Below, piece by piece: positions 1 through 12,700 of a DNA stretch of 64,000 bases (positions are counted from its first letter, which is position 1; each line of letters opens with the position of its first letter). The translations under genes and the position numbers were made by a program. Source of the DNA: Mytilisepta virgata. Lineage: Eukaryota > Mollusca > Bivalvia > Mytilida > Mytilidae. The DNA lies in assembly GCA_028015205.1 (NCBI GenBank), contig CM051517.1:10216501-10280500 (forward strand). The letters run 5' to 3'. The notes beneath the pieces were generated by a model. It saw only the letters and a program-made list of their open reading frames with translations, had not been told where the DNA came from and did no database searches.

Positions 1-3000
1 TTAAATGTTACCTATTCCAATCTAACAGCATAACAGCAGTATCACCACAGTGATAGTAGATAAATTCAAGTACTAATTCCTAGCAAATATACAATGGAAA
101 TGATAAACTCTATGACCAGTGCATCGCCACATATCAGAAAGAAATTACCTTACAAATGTTGTTTTCTGTACTAAATATAGTTTAAATCAGGTAAAAAAAT
201 AGGTAAATTTATAGTGACTACATGAAAATTCAGATACAACTGTGGCTTAACCCAATAGAAATAGAAATATTGATGTCATCTTTAAAAACAATTATACATT
301 CCAAACAAAGAATGTTTATTTTGGGTTTATTTATCATTGTAATGTCTGCATAGTTTGCAAAACTATAGAGACAGAACAATGGGAAATATCTTGAAAAGGT
401 TTTTAATTTGAAATTCTCATGATCACAGACACTATTTTCATAGAAAACAAAGGACGAAATTGCCACATAGAAGCATGGAATACATCCATACTTACTTTAA
501 TGAATATAATTTCAAAATTTACAGTAATCTATACTTACATTACATTTGAGAAAACCTTACATTCTGTGAATTTAATATTTAAAATAACAACACAAAACAA
601 TTTTCAATGGATTTTATTAGTTTTCAAGGAAAGTATCAGTAGATCAAATTGAAATATAACAGAGTAAGTATAGTGCTGTGAAATACAATAGAAGTTACTG
701 CTCTTTGACTGAATTGGAACAAAACAGACATCCTTGCAGGTTTAAAATTTCAAAACCAATTAAAATAATACTGTATGCAAGTATACCAACTACCTCTTTA
801 TTTCCAAAACCCTGATGAAAACAGGGTTTTAATTTCCTATTCATTTCACTTTTCTAAATCAAATTCCAATGATGGCACAAAATGTGCAAGGAAGTCTCAT
901 TTCAAGCTAATAAGAATTAAAATCATTGCTATGGATATCAGAATGAAGATACATCAATATTTATTTTAATTTGTGTATTTCATATACAAGTATTAAATTT
1001 ATATTTAATTAATTCTGTTGGTTTCTTATTACTTTTATAAAACTGTTCAATACTAAAATTTACACTTAAAATACAACTAAATGGTAACTTGAAACTTGAT
1101 TCATTTATAAAAACTGTTTAAAAAGATACTTTTAAAAAAGGATTTCAACATTTCCTTCAGGTGCTTTCAACTTGATAACTGCACACTTCTTTTTCTATAA
1201 AAAAAAAATAGCACCACCCCCCTAAAAAAAACCCCAACAAACAAGAAACTGAGTGTCAGAAAACAAGATCTTACTTCATCACTGTTTGGAACCAACATCC
1301 ATCAGTAAGCCTGTCGTACATCAGAAAACTAATATGCAGAGACTTTCCATTGGAAAACAGAACAAAAAAAGCTAAATTTTTAAAACATACATTTTATATT
1401 TGAATAAGAATGTTTAATGATCTTATATTATATATATTCATGATTTTTGTTGGCCGGTTATTGATGATAAAAATTCCTTTGTTTTAATAAAAAAAAAATC
1501 CTCATTATAATCAATACAAAAACTGGCTTGAAAGCATAGGTTTTTTATAATATCTATTACATAAACTTTAATTATTCTGAAAGTAGTCTTAACACAGTAT
1601 CCTCACTACAGTTCATTAATAGTTTTTGAGTTTCTGCACTGGCTTAAACTATAAAAAGTTAATAAAGTTTTGAATATGAAAAAATAAATCATTTAGTGAC
1701 ATAAATACCTAGCTTATTGTTTTTTCTATATGTTTCAATATAGAGCATTGGAAATCTAACATGTCTAAGAAGGAATCTGATATTACTATTTTATCTTCAT
1801 ACTGTTCAAATTTTCATCATTTTTATAACAAATCTTATGTATAATCAATCTTTTAACACAAATATAATGGAATACATGAAATTTTTCAACACAACTTCTC
1901 AGAAAATACAAAATAACTTGTATAACAGAAATTTACTCACTGAAACTGTCATTCTTACATGTATACACAAAATTAAATGCTGATTATTCTTATAAATGCA
2001 CTGATTATTTTACAATAATACAAAAATGTCAGCAGTAAATTATATAATAAATAAATATAATATGCACTTTTACATATCACAGTTAGTATTTAACAGATCT
2101 GTGGGCAAGGGAGACAACCCTGTTACTATTTGTAAACCAAACTAATACAACCCTGTTGTAACATATTTATATATATAACTGGCCATAATATACAGTGTAA
2201 AATGGTCAAATGTTTTCTATTTAAAAGTTTTAAAATCTATAAACAACCTATGTTTATAATTTCAAAGAATTTAAAAAATGAGGTATGGTAAGCATTCTTT
2301 CTGGCCCCTAGAACTTCCTGTTTATAGGGATGATGTGTATGCATGTAATTTTATAATGGTTTATTTTGCCTTCTCACTAATGAAATGCTTGCCTTTTGAT
2401 TATTCATTATTTAAAACAATGAAGATAATTGTATTAATCAACAACTTATTCAATATACTTTTTGAGTTGTCTTAAAACTGTTTTTCTTCTCTGAAATCGT
2501 TGATTAGATGTAATCATGACTATTGTACAGTTAAAAAATAAGTATAAAATGATAATGAAATTGTGTTGTCCAGTGATTTTGAGTCTGGACCAGTGAATTA
2601 GCTATATGTGGTTACCCAAATGTCTGATGAAGAAAAACTCTGGAATGAAGAAAATCACTTTTCTAGGGAGCAAAAAGTGGCCATAACATTCTTCCTCTTT
2701 AGAACAATCCTTTTGTTCCCTTAATTCCTATTGATCATAAATCTTCAACAAAACTACAAATCCTTAAAAAAAATAACTTTTAATTAAAAAAAATGCTTTT
2801 TAACTATGTTTGCAATTAAATAAACTTCTATAACATCTTTATTACATTCTTTAAATTTGATCAGGCAATACTTTTACTTTTTGTTTGTAATCATTAAAGC
2901 ATTTAAAATGTTTTAAAAGGTTATACTACTATCAGGCAATATTGTTTTTAATACAATGATATAATTTAAACAGATTATCATACTGATATAAAACACAAAT

Positions 3001-3137
3001 ATATAAATATTAAATATAATATCATAAACTATATAAAATAGTAAAAAAAATATATACTATATGTAAAAAATATGTGTCAACAATATTTACAGTGTATCAC
3101 AAACATTTATATTGCCAAAATAGGATATTTTTATACA

Positions 3138-3204
<67 letters not shown>

Positions 3205-3570
3205 ATTAAATACATAAAAATGTATCAGATTCAATACAGTCACAGTGTACACATACATTAATTTATGGAATTACATTATATAAATTATAATATCACAGTC
3301 AAAGCTAGTGGATAAAAGTTTGATTAAACTAAGTGTCTATAATATAACAAACCCCCTGAGAAGGAAGACATCAGATCAATTTCAGGTTGCTCAAAACTTA
3401 ATTCATAAAATTATTTTTTCTGTCAAACTTTGATTAAAATATCTAAAAACCTTTTTTTAAATAAAAATGAAATAAATTAGCACTTTTGATATTTTTTAAA
3501 CATTATAATTTTCTTTTGGCACATTTGTTGTTTGGATAAAATTCAAATCAATTCACAATATAAAAAAACT
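1..3570. other. KNDC1 3' UTR and/or downstream DNA
   Basis: Very AT-rich, no convincing exon on either strand. It presumably contains the KNDC1 3' UTR, but the poly(A) site cannot be fixed. Several AATAAA hexamers exist on the minus strand. A (TA)n run occupies 3143-3198. Confidence -1.
3143..3198. repeat. (TA)n microsatellite
   Basis: About 28 uninterrupted TA units, likely to vary in length between individuals. Confidence -1.
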
Positions 3571-3796
3571 TTATTTTGATTGGAACTTTCCTTTCATTTT
3601 TTTAAAGGCACCAACAATTCCTCCGCTAGACATGCGATGAAAGTTTGTATCATGCTGTGCAGCAATCACATGAATATCCTGGTCACTAAACTCCTGCATT
3701 CTTTGTACAAGTATTTCTTGTATATCAGAGTCAGGTTCAAATCCATATAAATGATTCTTAAATATCCGTACTTGATCAATGGCATTACAAATACCC
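3571..3796 (-). CDS. KNDC1: KNDC1 coding exon 21 (terminal exon, stop codon)
   Basis: RGICNAIDQVRIFKNHLYGF, then EPDSDIQEILVQRMQEFSDQ, ending GGIVGAFKKMKGKFQSK followed by TAA at 3573-3571. This is the RasGEF C-terminal helix plus a short basic tail. An AATAAA hexamer overlaps the stop codon (3574-3569) and is probably too close to be the functional poly(A) signal. Confidence -1.
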
Positions 3797-6700
3797 CTAA
3801 AAAAAATTAACCTAAATTAATACCTTGTATGTTGCCCTGATCATGATAAAATTGAAGGACTCCAAAGATATTGCTTTCAATGTTCAAAGGCTATCTGTTA
3901 AAGAGTTTACAATATGTACTGATAGTAATATTTAATAAGTGGTTGGATGCATAAAACCTGAGATCATCATATTACAGAATATAGTATGATTAATATACAT
4001 TTTAATGTTCAATGTAAATATTGTGACAGACAAAACTATAAATTACTCCAGAATTTTGAAAAAATAATTTTTTTTTAAATATAATTTCAAGGAGTTTTGA
4101 TTTACTTTCATATCTCAAGTACTCCTGAATTTTTAAGGACCTATATAAACCCTTTCAAATAACTAAAAGACCTCAAAATTTATGAAATTTTCAATTAACT
4201 TTTCTATCCCTTTATTGAATTATCTATTCCTTAAATAGATGGATGATTTGTTGTTTAACGTCTAGCGGCAGGCAGGTGCATATCAGGACGAGAACATGTT
4301 GATATGATAATGAATATGATCCCTGCTTTGTACTTAAGATCGATACGCTGAGCCTGATTTTTAATGTGCTAGCTCAAGAGGTAACTGTCCGCAGAAAGAC
4401 ATATCACCCCACTCTGACAAATTTTACTGACACCAAGCCGACCAGTAGATCTTTGCTCTTACACCTAGATGCCGTGTGCTTGGAGGAGAAGCAGCAAATA
4501 CCAATTTTAACGTATTTAGTTTGACCGGGCCGGGGATCGAACCCGCGACCTTCTGCACTCGAGGTGAGCACGCTACCATGAGACCGGCCACCAAGGCGGT
4601 TCCTTAAATAGAACTGCTGTCAACTCATTTTGCTTTTATTGGTCCTTGGGTGTCCAACTTAAAACGATTGCCTTCACAATCCATACACAGTTTTGTTGTG
4701 TTATTCTAAAAGCACTGACTTTGAAAAATGTGAACAAAATCAGCATCTAAGTATCTTAAATTATTACTTAGCAATGATTTTAAATAAAATAGTACTGACC
4801 TCATTTTACTCCATTTATACATCCCATTGGCCAGTTTAAATCCACCAATCTCACACTGTTGAATGTGTAGTAGCAGTAGTACCACTGAAGGAATTGTGGG
4901 ATACATGTGACTGTCCTTGTTTTTTAACAATGCAATACTATCACTTTTCAGGAATAACTACAATAAAAATACTAATATTTTACAACATGGACACATAATT
5001 ACAGATGTTTAAGGTCAATATCAACAAGATATTAACAACCTCACAAGTCAATAACTGTTTTATTATATATTAACCCTCACTTTGCCTACAAAACTTTAGA
5101 ATGTCAATGTCTAGTGCTGTGCTATGAAAGACAGTTGTAACATTACATTTAATCTGGTCAATATGAAATATTATGGACCTTGTAGATCTAGACAAAGAAC
5201 TTAATAAAACATATAATAATTCTGTTCATCCTGCAGTCAGCCATTGTAGTGAATTCTTCTATAAAAATAATGTATAGTGATATCTAAATACTGTACATGT
5301 TTCTCATTACAAGCAAACAAGTTGTGTTTACGTCACAGTTCACCATGATGACCTTTGTAATGTAAAATTGCAGGATAAAAATCTGACAGTTTCTCAATTG
5401 AAACTGACTTGAATTTTTTATATACTTTTCCTACCATTTATCAAGTTGGTTACACAAAAATTATATAGGTAAATGTATATTACCATGTACTGATCATAAG
5501 CACATGTATCTATTTTTAAGTGGTAAGAAATCAGAACATTGGTTCAACCAAATATTCCACCAGAAGAAATTCTTATAGACATAGTATAATTATCTACAAA
5601 CTAATTAGGCAATACCAGTAAATGATCATTTTAATGGGCACCAAAGCTGTAACCACAAAGCCCACTGTTAACTTTTGAATATCAATGTATTTTTTGGTCT
5701 CAAAGAGTTATATTTAAATATTTACCCTAGCAGAAGTAAGTTCTTCCATAACAGTAACACATTTAGCAGGTAGATTTTTCCAGATGGGAAGTTGTTTTAC
5801 TACCAAGTTTTCCAATCCTTCCAGTATTGACACACATGTGGCATAATTTCTCATATCTTTACATATCTGAGCTGTGTATAATAGTTTACTCAATACTGCT
5901 GTCTGACTCTAAAAAACAACAATATCATGTCTTTACATATCTGAGATGTGAAAACAGTTTACTCAATACAGCTGTCTGACTCTAAAAAACAACAATATCA
6001 TATCTTTACATATCTGGGCTGTGTAGAACAGTTTACTCAATACTGCTGTCTGACTCTAAAAAACAACAATATCATATCTTTATATATCTGGGCTGTGTAG
6101 AACAGTTTACTCAATACTGCTGTCTGACTCTAAAAAACAACAATAACATATCTTTATATATCTGGGCTGGGTATAACAGTTTACTCAATACTGCTGTCTG
6201 ACTCTAAAAAACAACAATATCATATCTTTATATATCTGGGCTGTGTAGAACAGTTTACTCAATACTGCTGTCTGACTCTAAAAAACAACAATATCATGTC
6301 TTTACATATCTGAGCTGTGTATAATAGTTTACTCAATACTGCTGTCTGACTCTAAAAAACAACAATATCATATCTTTATATATCTGGGCTGTGTATAACA
6401 GTTTACTCAATACAGCTGTCTGACTCTAAAAAACAACAATATCATATCTTTACATATCTGGGCTGTGTATAATAGTTTACTCAATACTGCTGTCTGACTC
6501 TAAAAAACAACAATAACATATCTTTATATATCTGGGCTGTGTATAACAGTTTACTCAATACTGCTGTCTAACTAAAAAAAACAACATCATATCTTTACAT
6601 ATCTGAGATGTGTATAACAGTTTACTCAATACTGCTGTCGGACTCTAAAAAAACAACAATACCTTAATTTAATTATTTTTTCAAAAGAATCATCAGACAA

Positions 6701-9700
6701 AATATTTATTTGATCTTCAAAATGCACAATATCATGAGATCCAGTATTCTGTCATTTTCATAAATACATGTAAATAAATAATAATCTCTCTCTACAAAAA
6801 TTTAGTTCATATTTTTTTTTTCCAAGTTCTTCCGACATCTTAAATTTATTAGTCGAAAATATCTAACAAAAATTCTTAATTTATTTTTTTGTTAATCTAA
6901 TTTCCGATACCACAATATTTTACCCTTTAATGTCATTTCAGGTTACAACAAATGATTTCAAATCAATACATTACCTTAGATGATCCACAGCTGACAATTT
7001 CTGCAGCGACCCAATGTGAGACTTGATGCGAGAATTCTATCATCTGTTGTATGTTTGACTCATTTCTGATTTCACAAACAAACAAATTTGATGTTGGTTG
7101 ACTTTCACTGTCTGGGCTGTTCAATCTGTTAATAATAAACAACAGAACTAAATATATGACTCATATTCAATATTTAGTTGTTTTTTTGTGTGGATTCATC
7201 AAAATATATTGATACAAATAACACTACAAAAGAATCATTAAATTCCTGATTTCAGGTCATAATTTACAGTTGCCCAAGAATATCATATGTTTCAGCATAA
7301 ACAATTTTAGTTGGTAAATTTGGGATTTTTGTTAAACATTGGGTTTTAACTCCCAAAGATGAAGTCGACTAGGATTATGGCTACCCTATTCAGCGCTGAT
7401 TGGATATACTGCCCTCAATGTTTGATGTCTTGGACTTTCAAAATGTACCTCAAGAAATGTACATTGTATGTAGGAAATCTATTTTACGTTATTGTTGGCC
7501 ACTACTAAAATTTATAATTCAAACACTAAACACTTGTCTATGAATGTAAATGGCTGTACAATTTCCAATAATACGAAAAAAATAATATCTTGAGTTACAT
7601 TCAGATTAGCGATTTTTTTATCTAGATCATACTTACTTAAAATTAGAAGGTGCTCTAGACTTGGTTAATGTTAACGATACACCTACTCCTTGTGCCTTAG
7701 AATTCAAATAATTTACAGGGTGTGTCTGTTGGAAAAATCCCTATAAATAAATAATAACATTTTGAACTTAAGCAACATCTGACAAAGAATCAATTTAAAG
7801 GAAAACAAGAAGCTGTTTGGATGAAGAAAATCCAAGATTCCTACTTTGTTTTGAGTGGCTTGCCCGCTATACATTTATTAAATGGGTAATAATTGAGGAT
7901 ACCAAAAATTTGTAGTTGTGTAATTTTCTAGCACAATAAATTATGAAATATACATTTTGTTGAATGTTAAAATTAACTATTCCACTGTAGTCACAAAAAT
8001 ATAATGCAGAAAGAAACCAAACCTTGGCTTGCAATATTCTACCATATTATGAAAAAAATATATATAAAAAATATGGTTTCTACAATATCGCACTTTTATA
8101 TGCAATACTGCTTGAAAAATCAATGCTATTGATGTAGAACATATACATATCTGACATTTTAAAGACCTTGCTATAGAATAAAAGGGTAAATTGCATTAAT
8201 ACTGAGGAATATTGTCCTTGCAAAATAATAATTGCATCTGCAAGCTCATTGAATATATTATTCTACTCAGGACAATATTCCTCAATATTAATGCAATAAC
8301 CTTATATAATTAAAAGTATAACTTCATTATTCATATTGAAATTTCAATGTGTTTACCTGTTCTATAAGAGTTAATTGTTCTGCTAACTTCTGGGGTGTGT
8401 AGTCTGTCAATGTGAAATTATCTGTCCTCCGAGATAACTTCAAATCAAAATCAACACTGTGTCGACGTGAGCGTACTGGTCCAGGTTTAACATTGGGCAG
8501 GACAGATTTTCCAGATTTTGACTTTACCACTGACTTCAAGGTATCCCACTGAAAAATGGATTTCATCTGTTACATGAACAATACATAATTTACAAGACAA
8601 ATAATAAGGTTTTAATGTTTTAATATCATTTCTGTTTTCTACCATTATGTAGAAAAGAAAACTTTCTCTGCAGCCCCACTCTAATTTACCTCTATTTGTC
8701 CAGCAGAGGAGGTAAATCTTAATAAACAACAAAACGGATAACAAAAAAGTCAACAATGACATATTAATCAATCAATGCCATCCAGGACAAAAAAACAACA
8801 CAAAGTTATCTCCCCTCAAGATATTGCACCATAGATTTTTTTGTTCATGGATATCTAATATGGTGTACTACCACTGTCTGAAGTTTCACTTAGTTATATC
8901 AGGTGGTTTAGGAGTTGTGCTAACAAGATTCATGAATAGACCGACAGGCAAGGACTAGTGATTCTTTGATCTGTCAAGTACCTGGGATACTACAGTTGAC
9001 AAAATTTTAACTGTTTGAATACATGTACTGAAAATACATGAGGGCGGCATACAAATTTTTATATGAACTTTATCGACACTAAATTTGACTTTTCTTGGTT
9101 ATATTTGTAACATTTTCAGAGATAACAAACTTTGATTGATCATACATAAAACAAGTTCAATAGAGATATCAATGAATTCAGTACTAAATAATAATAAAAT
9201 ATTAGAACCCAAACCAGAACTAAACCATTTACCATGAAATTTACTATCATGGCTATATAAATCTAAAAAAAAGGAGCAATATTTACCAGTTTAAAATTAG
9301 GCAGATTGAAACCAGTCTTATTGGAAAACCTGTGGGAATTTTGTTAACATTATGGAGATAAATTATGAAGTAGTTTCACAGAAATTGTTAAATTTTCACA
9401 GGTTTTCGTAATACACATGCAATATTTAGGGTTTAAATGAAATTCACTAATACTTGGGAAAATTTGTCAACACTGACTTAATTGTTAATCAATATGAAGA
9501 TTTGTATTAACGTAAGATGTGTGACATATAAACAGTATAAGTGCAATAATACTACATGTTAGATATTAACCGTGAACAAAATGAAAAGGGAAGTAAATCA
9601 TTAAAGGTTGGTCCATGCAAATTACCTGAAGTTCTTCCGATTTCTCCTAAATTTTAGAAATCTACTATTTAAAATATATAGTCAAGAAAGTAATATGTAT

Positions 9701-12700
9701 ATTTTTTTAATGAAACGACCAAAATCTGAACACCATTAAAACATCTGAAAAATATATAGACAAAATTATACAAAAGAGCCACTTAGATCTGATTTATCTT
9801 TTGTACTTCAATCTAATATTTAATTAACAAAAATACAAGATATGCACCAATGACAAACAATAAATGTTCAACTATTTCTTAACTTTCAATTGCCACTTAA
9901 GTACAATAAATTTCCTAATTAAACAAATTCAGCATCGCATATTTACCTTTTTCTGGGTGCCTGGTTTATACACATGAATATTATCCTCTGTTGCTCCGGA
10001 GGTAAGATCTATATTTTGACCTATTAAACAGCTGTTAAGTAAGTCCTGCAGAGATGGTTCTTCATATTCTGATGATGGTTTAATACCCTGGAATAACAGT
10101 CAATAATCTACACGTCCACACCAAATTTACAGACAATAATCAAGTAACAAGATTATCTTTTATTACACCTTTTTATTCAGAGAAGTTCTTGTATGTTACT
10201 AGGTTTTTGAAGTGAATTACTTGAGCTGCTTAAAAACCAGCATGTATATGGTTTACAGAATTTATTTATCAATAATAGAGGAGTAATGCTAAAATTAATG
10301 AAAACAAGAATCTGTCCAAGTGAAAGCAAACCGTTTCTTAATACTGGAGCCCTCCATACATTGATAAACTAATACCGGTAAACAGATTCATTCTGTTGGC
10401 AAATATGGCAAAGAATTAAAGAATCCAGAGTCTTGCCTGTTTTCGCTGTTGTCTATGTTTTCAGTGTAATAGTTGAATGTACATAATTTTCCTCGACGTT
10501 ATTTATTGATCGTGAAGCCTCTTCTGTCAGAGTTTGGTAAAATCCAGGATGGTTTAAGAAAGTAATTAATGTTTTAAAAACTTTAACTATGTAATGTTAA
10601 TTGGGAGATAAACTAAGTCCATTTATTAGTAAACTACGGAAAAATATGAAAAACATACAAAATTTTCCTCTGGATACTATCTTTTGATCATGAACAAGCT
10701 TCTGTCCAAGTATGGTAAAAATCCAGGATGGTTTAAGAAAGTAATCAATGTTGTAAAAACTTTAAACGCAGACTGTATGTAATGTTAACTGGGAGAAAAA
10801 CTAAGTCCATTTATAAGTAAAATACAGAAAAATTGGGAAAACATTATTGCAAAATTTTCCCCTGGATACTATCTTTTGATCAAGAACAAGCTTCTGTCAT
10901 CCAGGATTGTTTAAGAAAGTTATTAATGTTTAAAAAACTTTAACCACAGAGTGAATGTAAATGTTGATGCCACCGACAACAACGGAATGTGGTATCCCTA
11001 TGTCTTGTTACCGCGACAAAAGTCGCAGTCCCGACAAAAATGATCACAATCAAAGCAAAAATTTCACTCACTGCTTCTTCCAGAAAATTCTGCAGTGTAT
11101 CAATCAACTCTGAATGGTCATCAAAATCTACAGAATAGAAACCTTCTATCCAGAAATATAAAAGGTCTAGAACCCTCTGTCTTAATCTAGTCATATTTGT
11201 TTCTCCTGATTTACCACTCCTGTGGAAAAAAAAAAAACATGTAGATAATTTAAACATTCTGAGTAAACTAACCAAATATCTGATTCTATATATATCTTGA
11301 AATAATTTCACTATAAAGCTCTTCATGTATTTGAATAAGATACCTTTACTAAATATCTGTCATTTTAATTTGTAGACTGTCAAAGGTCTCTAAAATGGTT
11401 TTCCGGGATCCATTAAATTCCATACCTATTCCTCCACATAATTATATACACATAATAAAATATTGAAAAAAGTCTGAATAAATGTGAACTTCATTCTATT
11501 TTAATACAGCTTTAAATATTACGTACCCCTTTGCACATCTATATTTAGTGATCAGGCAGTCCAAAACTTCTTTCTGTGATGCAAAATATCGGAAACAGAA
11601 CAAAAACTGGTGGATGTAGCCAAAGCTTAAGGCAGTTCTGTAAGGTAAAAATTATCATTAATACTGCAACAGACTTCTTTAAAAAGTTTTTTTCTCATTT
11701 AAAGACATGACATTAATTGATCATTGTTACATTATTGTCAAATTGATACATATACCGAATGTCCTTCCATTTTAGATCTTAATAAATTAAAGTTCATCTG
11801 ATTGATTGATTAGGAAGTAAAGGTAAACACAACCATGATAATTGTATAGCATTACTGGTTAACATTACTTGTAAACATATTCAAAGTTACCTTAGAAAAC
11901 ATTTATTTTTGTATACAATTATAACATCTAAATTTGTCAACTCAAAATGTGTTTTTAGAAATTTCCATTTACCAAAAAGAATGTGGAAACAGAAATAGTC
12001 TAAATTACTTTAATACCCCCATATGAAGCTGGTAACTGAAAAGCTGCCTCAGGCCGGCAAAGAATTAACATGACTTACGATGAAAATAGATAGGACAATA
12101 GTCCCTCTGTAGTACCAGCTTGTAAAGCTTGTATTTCACACCCAGTCTGAGGTTCCCTAAGGGTCTGGAACTGTAATAAAGGATTCTCCTGACAAGGTTT
12201 GAGTTTCAATGGTTGATCTGGATCACAAGTCACAACAGAATATAAATAGGTAGGATGGATACTAGACAACTCTGTTAGTGACATCTGAAATACAGAATAT
12301 GTTTTCTAATAATACAATTAACAACTTATAACCCATATCTAAAGGCCAATTTGTTTGTCATATTTGACATTTGTGTAAGAAATACGAAGCTCTCTTGATT
12401 TTCTGGGAACGTGTGAGCCCCTTGGATTGTTAAGATGCAGAACATCAGCTGTAGCAGTATTCACATTCACACTTTTCCATGTGTAATTTTTTCATGTACC
12501 CATTTTTTGTCTTTATTATACTGCTCTCTTGTATACGAATCTGAGTGATATCTAGTTTTAATGCTATTCTACAATATAGATCATATTAATTTGTGTTGGC
12601 ATTTAGTAATATTCTTGCCTCTACTTCTAAATGAAAAAGTAGTTTTGCCAAGGATATCTTGAAAGACATGTATTTTTCCTACCTACCTGTAAATGTGTCT

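Noticed and set aside
4500..4600. A tRNA gene on the minus strand (GGTTCGATCCCC)
   Set aside because: It is the head of SINE family B, with a perfect 13-bp target duplication around the whole 360-bp unit.
5851..6660. Regularly spaced repeats resembling a CRISPR array
   Set aside because: The 74-bp units are contiguous with no unique spacers, are derived from an exon edge, and the genome is eukaryotic.
9287..9329. A 43-nt exon-like block between exons 15 and 16 (AG on the left, GTAAAT donor, readable as FSNKTGFNLPNFKL in one frame)
   Set aside because: Exon 15 ends and exon 16 starts in phase 0. In that phase the block begins GTT TTC CAA TAA (stop) and its length is not a multiple of three, so inclusion would truncate the RasGEF domain.
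10940..11326. A 128-codon minus-strand frame as a separate gene
   Set aside because: It is exon 14 of KNDC1 with read-through into both flanking introns, including the transposon hairpin.
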